Shown piece after piece: positions 56,588-64,000 of a stretch of 64,000 nt of DNA. A program made the translations under genes and the position numbers. Position 1 is the first letter of the stretch; each line of letters begins with the position of its first letter. Source of the stretch: Bacillota bacterium (GTDB taxonomy: Bacteria; Bacillota; Clostridia; Peptostreptococcales; Anaerovoracaceae). The notes under the pieces were generated by a model. It was not told where the DNA came from. It saw nothing but the letters and a program-made list of their open reading frames with translations, and did no database searches. The DNA lies in the NCBI GenBank assembly GCA_017443515.1, contig JAFRXM010000027.1:1-64000 (forward strand), written 5' to 3'.

Positions 56588-58036
56588 ATGAATACCGAAC
56601 TTATCGTATTTGTTGTTTACATTATCTTCGTTATATGCATAGGCATATACTTCTTCATCAAGGGGCAGAACGCCTCCGACAAGGACTACTTCCTGGGTGG
56701 ACGCAAGATGGGCGCCTGGGTAACAGCCCTCTCGGCCGGTGCCTCCGACATGAGCGCCTGGGTGCTGATGGGCCTTCCGGCCAGCATCTACGCCCTGGGC
56801 ATGGGGCAGGCCTGGATAGCCATAGGCCTTGCGATAGGCTATGCGCTGTCCTGGATCATAGAAGCCCCAAGGCTGCGCCGCTTCTCCATAGTCTGCAACG
56901 ATTCCATCACCATACCTCAGTACCTTACGAACCGATTCCTTTCCAAATCGAAGGCCCTGCAGATCATTTGCGCAGCGATCTTCCTTGTGGCGTACACGAT
57001 CTATGCTGCCAGCAGCATAAAGGCCTGCGGCACGCTGTTCAACACGGTGCTCGGAATCAACGCAAACACCGCGATGTACATAGCGGCGGCGGTCATCATA
57101 GTCTACACCTTCCTGGGTGGCTTCTCGGCGGTCTGCTGGACGGACTTCTTCCAGGGGCTGCTGATGCTGGCGGCTTTGCTTCTGGCGCCGATCTTCGCGA
57201 GCTTCATGCTCAAAGGCAGTGCTGCAGAGGCCATGCCGGCGGGCTTCTTCAACATGTTCTCCAGCTGGAAGGACATAGTTTCCGGCTTCGGCTGGGGCAT
57301 AGGCTACTTCGGCATGCCGCACATCATTATCCGCTACATGTCGCTGAGGAGCCAGAAGGAGCTTAAAAAGAGCGCCAGAATAGGTATTTCCTGGACCACC
57401 CTGATAGTGATCTTCTCCGTGGCGGCAGGTGCTGTTGGGCGCATGTTCCTGGGCTTCGACCAGGAAGTCGCTGACAAATCGCTGGTGTTCATCAATATGA
57501 CTCGCAGCATTTTCCCGGCAGTGATCTCCGGAATCCTGCTTTCGGCTATTCTGGCGGCAGCCATGAGCACCGCCGACAGCCAGCTGCTCTCCGCGGCTTC
57601 GGCCTTTGCCAGCGACGTGTACAAACCTGTCTTCCGCAAGGACAAAGCGACCGACAAAGAAATGCTCTGGGCGGGGCGCTGGGTGGTGCTGGCGATAGCA
57701 TTCATAGCGCTGATCATCGCTTCCAGCCCCGGCGCGGGCTCCATAATGAGCCTGGTATCCAACGCGTGGGGCCTGTTCGGCGCGGCCTTCGGACCGGTGA
57801 TAATGCTGAGCCTGTTCTGGAAACGCTTCACCTTCGCGGGTGCAGCAGCCGGCATAGTTGTCGGTGCCGTTGTTGACGCGCTGTGGCTGGTATTCCTTGC
57901 CGGCACCGGGATCTACGAGATAATACCCGGCGCCGTCTGCGGCCTTATAGCGGCCGTACTTGTCTCCAGGGCCACATACAAGCCGGCTCCGGACATCGAG
58001 GCATTGTTTGACGAAGCTGTCGCCAGCCAGGAGTAA
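56588..58036 (+). CDS. putP: Sodium/solute symporter, PutP (sodium:proline) type
   Basis: A 482-residue inner-membrane SSS-family symporter with about 13 helices. Family motifs are YFLGGRKMGAWVTALSAGAS, SDMSAWVLMGLPASIYALG, ITIPQYLTNRF, VYTFLGGFSAVCWTDFFQG and AAAMSTADSQLLSAASAFAS (sodium-site serines). The pattern is closest to PutP; proline with sodium is the likely substrate pair, by analogy. The start at 56588 follows AAAAGGCGG; a GTG at 56579 is too close to that site. It has its own promoter and terminator. A second long frame (56584-57366) overlaps out of phase and is a shadow. Confidence 0.92.
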   Translation: MNTELIVFVVYIIFVICIGIYFFIKGQNASDKDYFLGGRKMGAWVTALSAGASDMSAWVLMGLPASIYALGMGQAWIAIGLAIGYALSWIIEAPRLRRFSIVCNDSITIPQYLTNRFLSKSKALQIICAAIFLVAYTIYAASSIKACGTLFNTVLGINANTAMYIAAAVIIVYTFLGGFSAVCWTDFFQGLLMLAALLLAPIFASFMLKGSAAEAMPAGFFNMFSSWKDIVSGFGWGIGYFGMPHIIIRYMSLRSQKELKKSARIGISWTTLIVIFSVAAGAVGRMFLGFDQEVADKSLVFINMTRSIFPAVISGILLSAILAAAMSTADSQLLSAASAFASDVYKPVFRKDKATDKEMLWAGRWVVLAIAFIALIIASSPGAGSIMSLVSNAWGLFGAAFGPVIMLSLFWKRFTFAGAAAGIVVGAVVDALWLVFLAGTGIYEIIPGAVCGLIAAVLVSRATYKPAPDIEALFDEAVASQE

Positions 58037-58051
58037 AAACCCCGATCTTTC

Positions 58052-58080
58052 ACCGCTCCGCAAATTACGGGGCGGTATTT
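58052..58080 (+). terminator. Terminator of putP
   Basis: 9-bp stem ACCGCTCCG / CGGGGCGGT (one mismatch), then ATTTT. Confidence 0.7.
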
Positions 58081-58168
58081 TGCTGCTTTTATCCTTTATC
58101 CGCCGCCCGCCGCGTTGTAAAATATAATCACAAAAGGGGCAACGGGCCACGTTGCCGGGAGGTATCAG

Positions 58169-58633
58169 ATGGCAAAGTACGAGATAACGGTAAAAGCGGA
58201 CCTGGACGAACTGGTCCGTTACATAGACAGGTCGCTGGCGGAACAGAGCACCACCCTCAGCGCGGAGGAACAGTGCGAGTATACGGCAGATGGCGTGCGC
58301 GTCAAGGTCATGGGCTACGAGCGCTTCGCGTATTCTGGAAGCAGCCGCGTCGGCATGACGGTGACATATGTGGCCAGCGGGGAGCTGGTGCGGGTGATAG
58401 GTATTGCTGTAGGCGGGAGCCAGGCGATGTTCATGAAGATCAACACCTGGAGCGAGTCGAATTTCCTGGACACCCTGATCTATGCGGTAAAACGGTTCAT
58501 CCGAGACCACCGGCCGGAGCGCCGCGCAGGGGGCCGCAGGGTTGTAACTAACAAACGGTTGCGCTGTGGATTCACTGCAAGACCATACACGCTGAAAGAA
58601 AAGAAGCTGAACGAGATCCTCAGCAAGTGGTAG
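58169..58633 (+). CDS. DUF6054-like protein
   Basis: A 154-residue protein resembling DUF6054 proteins of Bacillota in its first 110 residues (MAKYEITVKADLDELVRYID, VRVKVMGYERFAYSGSSRVG, IAVGGSQAMFMKINTWSESN). The last 45 residues are basic (RDHRPERRAGGRRV) and exceed the usual length. It is soluble with no known activity. A GGGAGGTATCAG site precedes it. A short gap separates it from the zinc-ribbon gene, so the two may be co-transcribed. Confidence 0.75.
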   Translation: MAKYEITVKADLDELVRYIDRSLAEQSTTLSAEEQCEYTADGVRVKVMGYERFAYSGSSRVGMTVTYVASGELVRVIGIAVGGSQAMFMKINTWSESNFLDTLIYAVKRFIRDHRPERRAGGRRVVTNKRLRCGFTARPYTLKEKKLNEILSKW

Positions 58634-58679
58634 AAGGCCCAAAACGGGCCGTTACAGAGCAGAAAGGAGCGCAGTCGGT

Positions 58680-58904
58680 ATGAGATGCCCTTATTGCAAA
58701 AATGAGATGGAATATGGCTTTGTACAGAGCAACCAGGAGATCATATACACTAATTCAGAAAAAAACGTTCCGATGGTCTGGGCCAGGAAGGGCGATGTCA
58801 GACTGACCCCCGGTTTTTGGGGTCCGGCCACCTGCAGCGCCTGGCATTGCCCCGGATGCCGGAAAGTGATCATTGAATACGATCCAGATCAGTTAAAGGT
58901 CTGA
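58680..58904 (+). CDS. Small zinc-ribbon protein (DUF6487-like)
   Basis: A 74-residue protein with two CxxC knuckles: MRCPYCKNEMEYGFV at the start and WHCPGCRKVIIEYD near the end. This is the pattern of the PF20097-type zinc-ribbon proteins. A GAAAGGAGCG site precedes it. It probably binds one zinc ion; its partner is unknown. Confidence 0.8.
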   Translation: MRCPYCKNEMEYGFVQSNQEIIYTNSEKNVPMVWARKGDVRLTPGFWGPATCSAWHCPGCRKVIIEYDPDQLKV

Positions 58905-58962
58905 AGAAACAGTGGTAAGGAACTTACAGGTGTAATACTTTGTGGCGCAGGCCGATGCCGGA

Positions 58963-59094
58963 TCACTCCTTTTCGGCTTCGCGCCTGGCCTGCTGTTTCA
59001 GTTTCTGGCGGCTGGGGTGCTTCTTGTCCTTGAAGACGACGCTCTTCCTGGACATGAGCACTCTGTTTAATTGTTCATTGCGGTACTTAGCCAT
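58963..59094 (-). CDS. Small basic protein
   Basis: A 43-codon frame on the minus strand beginning MAKYRNEQLNRVLMSRKS and continuing with Lys/Arg-rich helix KHPSRQKLKQQARREAEK. Its ATG overlaps the stop of the upstream membrane gene by eight bases, suggesting coupling, with GTCTGATGG-type context but no strong separate ribosome site. High charge suggests nucleic-acid or ribosome binding. Function unknown and the call rests on the overlap and composition. Confidence 0.5.
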   Translation of the reverse strand: MAKYRNEQLNRVLMSRKSVVFKDKKHPSRQKLKQQARREAEKE

Positions 59095-59368
59095 CAGAGT
59101 CCTCGCTTTCCGTGGGGTCTTCAGGGTGCTCGCCGGCCTCCTCTTCGGCCAGCATTTCGCGCACGTACTGGTTCATGCGGCGCATGAAATACAGCAGATC
59201 GATCACCACCAGCACCAGAAACACTATGATGCAGTTGAACACGGGCTTCATGAGCGGCAGGCGCCAGCGCAGCAGAAACACCAGCACAACGGAAAAGATA
59301 AGGCTGATGATCAGGTCGATCTGGTGTTCTTTTAAGTATTTATTTTTCCAAAACTTTTCTCTATCCAT
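59087..59368 (-). CDS. Small membrane protein with two helices
   Basis: A 93-residue protein (MDREKFWKNKYLKEHQ...) with two hydrophobic segments near residues 18-34 and 40-62, separated by a short loop, and an acidic C-terminal tail (EEEAGEHPEDPTESEDSDG). Charge distribution suggests both ends inside. It is followed, with overlap, by the small basic protein; acidic and basic tails might interact. No family recognised. Confidence 0.68.
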   Translation of the reverse strand: MDREKFWKNKYLKEHQIDLIISLIFSVVLVFLLRWRLPLMKPVFNCIIVFLVLVVIDLLYFMRRMNQYVREMLAEEEAGEHPEDPTESEDSDG

Positions 59369-59389
59369 TGTTTTGCTCCCAAGCCGCTC

Positions 59390-59674
59390 CTATTTCCGTC
59401 TGAAGAACCAGATGGCGGCGCCGATCACCGCGTAGTTCAGCAGGGTCAGCAGCAGAACGCCTATCGTGAATTTTTTATGCTTCGTCTTGTGGTGGAAGAC
59501 CCCCATGCCCAAAAGCGCCCCGGTGCCGCCGAAGAACAGAGCCATCAGGATCAGCGTCTTTTCGGAGATGCGCCATTTTTCGGCTTTGGCCTTCAGTTTG
59601 TCCAGGCCGTAGATCAGAAAGACGATCAGGTTCCAGGCCGCGAATATGATAATTGCAATTGTTGTTGGCTTCAA
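59390..59674 (-). CDS. DUF1294 membrane protein
   Basis: About 94 residues with three hydrophobic segments. It matches the DUF1294 pattern YGLDKLKAKAEKWRISEKTL, ALFFGGTGALLGMGVFHHKT and KFTIGVLLLTLLNYAVIG. TTG at 59674 is preferred as start because GGAGG lies eight bases upstream. The in-frame ATG at 59695 coincides with the -10 box of a near-perfect promoter, so it cannot be in the mRNA. Function unknown. Confidence 0.82.
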   Translation of the reverse strand: MKPTTIAIIIFAAWNLIVFLIYGLDKLKAKAEKWRISEKTLILMALFFGGTGALLGMGVFHHKTKHKKFTIGVLLLTLLNYAVIGAAIWFFRRK

Positions 59675-59693
59675 TACGAGTTCCTCCACGGCC

Positions 59694-59722
59694 ATTATAA
59701 TGCCGGGCTGCAGCGTAGTCAA
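59694..59722 (-). promoter_or_regulatory. Promoter of the DUF1294 gene
   Basis: TTGACT (59722-59717), 17-base spacer, TATAAT (59699-59694) on the minus strand. It overlaps the ATG that would otherwise be called as the start. Confidence 0.8.
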
Positions 59723-59800
59723 CTCCTGCCGGGAATCGTGGTTGCACGCGGTGCGAAGCAGGCGTAAAATATAATAAAGAGTCAGTGAGGAGGGCTTTAT

Positions 59801-60784
59801 ATGAAGATCTGTGTTTACGAAGCGCGTCCGGATGAGCTTAAGGACCTTGATGCCTGCTCGAGGCAGTCCGGCGCGGAGCTGTGCATTTACAAGGATGTGC
59901 CGTGTCTGGATAACGCGGAACTCGCCGAAGGCTGCGAAGGCGTCACGATACTGGGGCAGGGCCGCATCGATGCGCCGCTTCTGGATGCCTGGAAAGCCCT
60001 TGGTGTGCGCTGTGTGGCGACCCGCACCATCGGTTTCAACCACATAGACCTGGAACACGCCAAAAGCATAGGGATGATGGTCTGCAACAGCAACTACGCT
60101 CCCAATGGCGTGGCAGAATACACGGTCATGATGATGCTTCTGGTGCTCCGCAATTACAAGCCGGCGCTGTGGCGCGGCCAGGTGAACGACTATTCTCTGT
60201 CCGGCCTGCAGGGGCGTGAACTGCGCAATCTTACTGTAGGGGTCGTCGGAGCGGGCCGGATCGGTGCAACTGTAATTCAGTGCCTGTCCGGATTCGGCTG
60301 CAAACTGCTTGCCTGGGACAAATTCCGCAACGAAAGAGTGGCAAAGAGCGCAAAGTACGTGGAGCTCGACGAGCTTTTCGCGCAAAGCGATGTCATAACC
60401 TTGCACCTGTCGCTGGATGAAAGCACTCACCACATAATCTCGAGCGAGGCCATCTCCAAAATGAAGGACGGCGTAGTGCTGATAAACTGCGCCCGCGGCG
60501 AGCTGATGGACCTTTCTGCGCTGATAGAAGGCATAGAAACAAAGAAGATAGGCGGGCTGGGCCTGGACACCGTAGAAGGCGAGACCGGCCTGGTGCATCT
60601 GGACCACCGAACCGATATACTGAAAAACAAAGACATAGCCTACCTGCGCCAGTTCCCCAACGTGGTCATGACCCAACACATGGCGTTCTACACCGATGCG
60701 GCAGTAGGCAGCATGGTGCAGTGCGCCATCGAAGGGATCACAGGCTTTATAAGGACAGGCGAGTGCAGCACCCGGCTGGTCTGA
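59801..60784 (+). CDS. D-2-hydroxyacid dehydrogenase (D-lactate dehydrogenase / VanH-like)
   Basis: A 327-residue NAD-dependent dehydrogenase. The Rossmann loop is VGVVGAGRIGATVIQCL, the substrate Arg is in INCARGELMD, and the catalytic His in VVMTQHMAFYTD. The stretch TRTIGFNHIDLEHAKSIGM and SNYAPNGVAEYTVMMMLLVL are very like VanH and fermentative D-lactate dehydrogenases, which reduce pyruvate to D-lactate. No vanA-type ligase or vanX lies nearby, so a fermentative role is more likely than vancomycin resistance. A GAGGAGGGC site precedes the ATG. Confidence 0.9.
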   Translation: MKICVYEARPDELKDLDACSRQSGAELCIYKDVPCLDNAELAEGCEGVTILGQGRIDAPLLDAWKALGVRCVATRTIGFNHIDLEHAKSIGMMVCNSNYAPNGVAEYTVMMMLLVLRNYKPALWRGQVNDYSLSGLQGRELRNLTVGVVGAGRIGATVIQCLSGFGCKLLAWDKFRNERVAKSAKYVELDELFAQSDVITLHLSLDESTHHIISSEAISKMKDGVVLINCARGELMDLSALIEGIETKKIGGLGLDTVEGETGLVHLDHRTDILKNKDIAYLRQFPNVVMTQHMAFYTDAAVGSMVQCAIEGITGFIRTGECSTRLV

Positions 60785-60818
60785 GCCCGGGCTTTGCGCT
60801 GCAGGCGGATTGTTTAGC

Positions 60819-61649
60819 TCAGGCCCCTTCGCGGGGGTCGAACTTCTCGAAAATAGGAATATAACCCAAAGACTCGGCGGTCTTTAAGTCTTCCATGCTG
60901 CGGATTGTCCAGGAAACGCCCTGGATGCCGCGCTTTACGGCTTTAAGGAACGCCGGGTTGTCTTTATACGTAAAATCGTAGGCCACGAAATCCGGCCTTG
61001 AAAGCACGTCCAGCTTGAGGTCTGTAAGAAGCCCTGCAGTGCCCTTTGGCGCCTCTTCGGGGTTCTTGCGGAAGTCCGTCGACAGCTGGCCGCGCACGGT
61101 ATTCGGGCGAAGCTTGCGCAGGTCCGCAATGGCCCGCGGGTCGAAACTCTCGATGCAGTATTCGCCCTTGTAGCTGTCAAGGCGCTCGCAGACGGCTTGG
61201 GTAAGAGCCTCGTGGTTGCCGCCGTAGGTCTTCAGTTCTATGATCAGCGGCAGCGTATGCGGCGGCAGCTTCGGCCCATTGCCGCATTTCTGCTGGCTCC
61301 CTGTGCTGGCTCCGAACAGATCCAGCACTTCGTCGAACAGCGGGATGAGCTCGTCCGTGCCCTCAAGGCGCAGCTGCCTTAGCTCGTCCAGGGTCTTATC
61401 CTCCAGGATGCCCTCTGTTCCAGTGCAGCGCTGCAGCGTGGAGTCGTGGAACACCACCAGTTTTCCGTCCTTTGTGAGGTGTACGTCCAGCTCGGCACCA
61501 AAACCGCGCTCTATGGCGCGCCTGAAGGCCGCCAGCGAGTTCTCCGGCACCTGCGGCTTGTCGTGAAAGCCCCTGTGGGCGTATCTGTAACGGCGCAGCA
61601 GCTCCAGCTTCGGATGCCCCGTGCGCCCTGTCATAAACTCTTTCATCAT
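60819..61649 (-). CDS. Glycerophosphodiester phosphodiesterase
   Basis: A 276-residue TIM-barrel phosphodiesterase releasing glycerol-3-phosphate from glycerophosphodiesters. Catalytic motifs are YAHRGFHDKPQVPENSLAAF (His and Glu), GAELDVHLTKDGKLVVFHDS (metal ligands and His) and LIIELKTYGGNHEALTQAV. There is no signal peptide, so it is probably cytoplasmic. A second ATG at 61646 has better spacing to AGGAGA. It stands alone, with a hairpin repeat upstream. Confidence 0.93.
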   Translation of the reverse strand: MMKEFMTGRTGHPKLELLRRYRYAHRGFHDKPQVPENSLAAFRRAIERGFGAELDVHLTKDGKLVVFHDSTLQRCTGTEGILEDKTLDELRQLRLEGTDELIPLFDEVLDLFGASTGSQQKCGNGPKLPPHTLPLIIELKTYGGNHEALTQAVCERLDSYKGEYCIESFDPRAIADLRKLRPNTVRGQLSTDFRKNPEEAPKGTAGLLTDLKLDVLSRPDFVAYDFTYKDNPAFLKAVKRGIQGVSWTIRSMEDLKTAESLGYIPIFEKFDPREGA

Positions 61650-61664
61650 GTTCTCCTAAAGCGG

Positions 61665-61691
61665 TGAGATCCGGGACCGTCCCCGGTTTCA
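61665..61691 (-). repeat. Dispersed hairpin repeat, copy 17 (5' of the GDPD gene)
   Basis: On the minus strand TGAAACCGGGGACGG then TCCCGGATCTCA, with inner CCGGG / CCCGG and outer TGA / TCA pairing. Same subtype as the serS copy. Confidence 0.7.
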
Positions 61692-61953
61692 TCCGGTTTC
61701 AGTTTCCACCTCTAGATTCTACCACAAAAACAGCCAGGGGAGTACTGCGAATTGAGGGATGCGTAAACATCAAAAAAAGGGAGCTCTCTGATAATTCTTT
61801 GTCAAAAACGCCAATATATTGGCATGAATTTATGCATTTTATACAAAACCCGTATCATTTTTTATACACATTAAACATTGAGATGGACACAGTTTAGCTA
61901 TAGCATTAAAGTAACTCGTTATCTTTTCAATATAAAAGGAAAGGAAAAGTATC

Positions 61954-63372
61954 ATGAAAAAGATCATCGCAGTAATCATGGTGCTGGCAATGGTATTTGC
62001 ACTTGCAGCCTGCGGACAGACTCCTGCCAACAACGCAGCGCCGTCCAACAACGCAGCTCCTGCCAACAACACAACTCCGGCAAACACCACTCCTGCCAAC
62101 AACGCTACCCCGGCAAACAACTCCGCAAACGAAGGCCCCAAGGCTGTCATAGCCACCAAGAGCCCCAACGGACAGAACTACTCATGGGTCCCCTCCCAGG
62201 TGTTCTTCAAAGAAGACGCAGAAGTAGTCTTCAGAGATTACGCCGAGACCCAGCTTCTCCACAAGCTCCAGACCAAGGACGGAGTCATCTGCATGTCCCT
62301 TGACGACCTCTACAGACTCTACGCTCCGGATTTCAAAGTCACCATAGATGGCGACAAGATCAAGGTCGAGCACGCTACTCTTACAGCCGAAGCGACCGTC
62401 GGCAGCAAAGAGCTCACCACATATGCCGGCAAGGAAGAAATGGCTGTCGCTCCCTACAAGGCAGACGAGACCATCTTTGTTCCTGTCTTCGACTTCATGT
62501 GCAAGAGCTTCCAGAAGTTCTCCTCTGACGCGACCAAGCTCACCAAGTTCTACTGCCTGAGCGATACAGAGGACAAGAAGATCAACAGAAACGACACTTA
62601 TCAGCTCGAAAAGAACTACCGCGCGCACGTAGCCGGCCTGTATCAGTACACCTACTGGTTCGAGGAGGTCGAACGCCTTGAGCCGGTCGTTGTTTATATC
62701 CCGTCCACCTACGATCCTGCAAAGCCCAACAAGATGATCGTCCAGCTCCACGGAGCCGGCGGCAACTGCATAGGCAATGCTACAAAGGACAGCGGATACG
62801 CGCTCTGCGAAGGTGCTGAAAGGTACGGATACATAGTTGCTTTCTGCAACGGATACTGCGCATCCTGCAATTTCGGCCAGATCGTACAGCCTGCTGGTCT
62901 CTTCCCGATCACCGAGAAGACCGATCCCAAGAATCCGGCCAACTATTCCGAAGGCCAGCTTAAGGACATCGAGCACTCCGGACACGACGTTCAGGAAGGC
63001 ATCAAGTTCGTAGAGAGCAAGTACAGCATCGACACCAACAACCTCTTCATCATGGGCATCTCCATGGGCGGCTGCGGCACCTGGTACCAGGTAGCGGCTC
63101 ACCCCGGCATGTTCAACGCATGCAGCCCGGCCGGCGCTTTCGTAGAGCCTGAGTTCTTCGACTGGAGCCAGGTCAAGACCCCGACCCTCTATATCGGCGG
63201 CACCGAAGACCGCAACGGCTTCGACCTCATGCTCAGAGCTTACAACATTGCTAAGAGCCAGGGCGCCAACATCGTCAAGTTCGAGACCGTAGGCGGCGCT
63301 CCGCCCGGCGGCGAATGGCCCCAGAGAATAGACATGACCTTGGAATTCTTCGACAGCTATCTGAAGAAGTGA
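61954..63372 (+). CDS. Esterase/depolymerase-like lipoprotein with copper-amine-oxidase N-like domain
   Basis: A 472-residue lipoprotein with signal ending ALAAC. A low-complexity Asn/Pro/Ala linker (residues 25-58, NNAAPANN-type) follows. Residues 85-190 resemble the copper amine oxidase N-terminal domain common in Bacillota surface proteins (VICMSLDDLYRLYAPDFKV ... ETIFVPVFDFM). The C-terminal 240 residues are an alpha/beta hydrolase of the PHB-depolymerase or feruloyl-esterase type: MIVQLHGAGGN, nucleophile GISMGGCGTW (Ser about 370), Asp in YIGGTEDRNG. The expected catalytic His before WP is not evident (GGAPPGGEWPQ). The start follows AAAGGAAAGG. Confidence 0.85.
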   Translation: MKKIIAVIMVLAMVFALAACGQTPANNAAPSNNAAPANNTTPANTTPANNATPANNSANEGPKAVIATKSPNGQNYSWVPSQVFFKEDAEVVFRDYAETQLLHKLQTKDGVICMSLDDLYRLYAPDFKVTIDGDKIKVEHATLTAEATVGSKELTTYAGKEEMAVAPYKADETIFVPVFDFMCKSFQKFSSDATKLTKFYCLSDTEDKKINRNDTYQLEKNYRAHVAGLYQYTYWFEEVERLEPVVVYIPSTYDPAKPNKMIVQLHGAGGNCIGNATKDSGYALCEGAERYGYIVAFCNGYCASCNFGQIVQPAGLFPITEKTDPKNPANYSEGQLKDIEHSGHDVQEGIKFVESKYSIDTNNLFIMGISMGGCGTWYQVAAHPGMFNACSPAGAFVEPEFFDWSQVKTPTLYIGGTEDRNGFDLMLRAYNIAKSQGANIVKFETVGGAPPGGEWPQRIDMTLEFFDSYLKK

Positions 63373-63416
63373 TCCGGCTGAGTTTTAGCCCCTCCTATCA
63401 GAGTCCTTATATAAAG

Positions 63417-63444
63417 ACCCGAGCCCTTAGCGGCCCGGGTTTTT
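63417..63444 (+). terminator. Terminator after the esterase lipoprotein gene
   Basis: 9-bp stem ACCCGAGCC / GGCCCGGGT (one mismatch) with a 6-base loop, then four Ts. Confidence 0.75.
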
Positions 63445-63598
63445 GTTACTAGCGACGACGATCCGCTTCACCGTGTCCGTCAGACGCGCAGAAAAATGCT
63501 GTTTTCGATTGCGCTGATCCGAAAAAAAACCTAAAATATTCTTTGAAAGTATGTAACGTTTGCGCGGCTTTCTGCATTAATCTATGCAGGAGGGGGAA

Positions 63599-64000
63599 AT
63601 GATCTCGATCGAAGAAGTCTACAAGGAATACTCGGACATGATCTATCGCTGGATCCTGGCAAGGACCGGCGATGAGTTTGTCGCGGAGGAAATAACGCAG
63701 GAGACTTTCTACCAGGCTGTGCTGCACGCGGAAAGCTACGACTATTCGTGCAAGGTCTCCACGTGGCTGTGTTCGATCGCGGCAAACAAGCTGAAGGAGT
63801 ATCTGCGCAAGAACCCTGCGCTGGATCAGCTCCCATGGGAAAGGCCGCCGGAAAGCGGTGGTGCAGGGGTTCCGGGAGACAGCAGGTCCGCAAGTTCCGC
63901 AGCCGAGGATGGTATCAGCCAGGTTCTCGGCGGTGCGGGTCCTGCGTCCGGCAGTGCAGGCTTCGCGGCCAGCAGCGCGGAGGAGCAGGCCATTGAGGCG
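63599..64000 (+). CDS. ECF-type RNA polymerase sigma factor, N-terminal part
   Basis: The first 134 residues of an ECF sigma factor; the frame runs off the window end. Region 2 is visible in VYKEYSDMIYRWILARTGDE, AEEITQETFYQAVLHA and STWLCSIAANKLKEYLRK, which bind core polymerase and the -10 element. After residue 75 an unusually long Gly/Ser/Ala-rich linker separates region 2 from region 4, which is still outside. A TGCAGGAGGGGGAA ribosome site precedes the ATG. The linker is longer than usual. A TGTAACGTTT element at 63552-63561 could be part of an ECF promoter, but this is uncertain. Confidence 0.88.
   Translation, partial: MISIEEVYKEYSDMIYRWILARTGDEFVAEEITQETFYQAVLHAESYDYSCKVSTWLCSIAANKLKEYLRKNPALDQLPWERPPESGGAGVPGDSRSASSAAEDGISQVLGGAGPASGSAGFAASSAEEQAIEA

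Noticed and set aside
56584..57366. 260-codon frame overlapping putP in another phase
   Set aside because: It shares the start region with putP but has no membrane helices or motifs. The symporter frame accounts for the whole stretch.
56561..58642. 693-codon frame antisense to putP
   Set aside because: Antisense to a well-supported symporter gene with strong promoter and terminator. The translation is compositionally odd and matches nothing.
59801..60784. Vancomycin-resistance gene cluster
   Set aside because: The dehydrogenase is VanH-like, but no D-Ala-D-Lac ligase, VanX or VanR/S lies beside it. The ddl gene is 17 kb away in a normal context.

Overview
The window looks like chromosomal DNA from a GC-rich anaerobic Bacillota, most likely a clostridial lineage. 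The evidence is a DnaD-family replication protein beside dnaB, a GdpP-type c-di-AMP phosphodiesterase, BlaI/BlaR1-type genes, an Rrf2 regulator with NifS/NifU, strong AGGAGG ribosome sites, TTGACA/TATAAT promoters, and oxygen-sensitive enzymes such as an Old Yellow Enzyme with an Fe-S cluster. I see no rRNA, tRNA, CRISPR array, prophage or intact transposase. Most of the window is core genome.

Layout. 1-3.7 kb: end of rsmA, a small exported protein, a lipoprotein serpin, serS. 3.7-10 kb: sulfur block with an Rrf2 regulator, nifS-nifU, a PadR/DUF2812 pair, and metY-cysK behind an attenuator. 10-17 kb: GH13 glucosidase, MscS channel, a surface protein with CxxC repeats, an Fe-S flavoprotein. 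17.8-25.4 kb: blaI, a giant BlaR1-like protein with five copies of an undescribed module, small membrane and regulatory genes, and a lipoprotein with one more copy. 25.5-33.2 kb: DUF1015, serA, serC, bactofilin, EamA transporter, metG. 33-43.6 kb: HTH-Uma2 protein, tilS-alr-tatD, a COG0523 GTPase with a His-rich protein, DUF3786, Mrp, DUF1934-ddl, ispE. 43.8-47.8 kb: second His-rich protein with a CsoR-like regulator, two M24-fold paralogues, YerC, ArsR. 47.9-56.4 kb: gdpP-rplI-dnaB-dnaD-like, an M23 peptidase, a CofE-like protein. 56.5-64 kb: a PutP-like symporter, small genes, a VanH-like dehydrogenase, GDPD, an esterase lipoprotein, and the start of an ECF sigma factor.

The most interesting system is regulatory. 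Three amino-acid-related units are preceded by a short leader reading frame rich in the relevant amino acid, followed by an intrinsic terminator with a competing pairing. A 20-residue peptide with six consecutive Ser codons precedes serC-serA. A 22-residue peptide with clustered Met codons precedes metG. A 39-codon frame with Met-Met-Cys-Cys precedes metY-cysK. No T-box was found. The arrangement resembles trp-type ribosome-mediated attenuation, which is not the usual strategy in Bacillota.

Two further patterns stand out. The nifS and metY promoters share an identical imperfect palindrome covering the -35 box, and a related half-site lies in the promoter of the adjacent Rrf2 gene. This suggests one autoregulated sulfur / Fe-S regulon. 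Separately, a family of short hairpins with the core GGGGACGGTTCT occurs at 17 places. The stems vary but stay complementary. Many copies begin exactly at a stop codon, so that the element supplies or overlaps the stop, and nearly always in the same orientation as the gene.

All assignments come from reading the sequence and from family knowledge. No database search was run.
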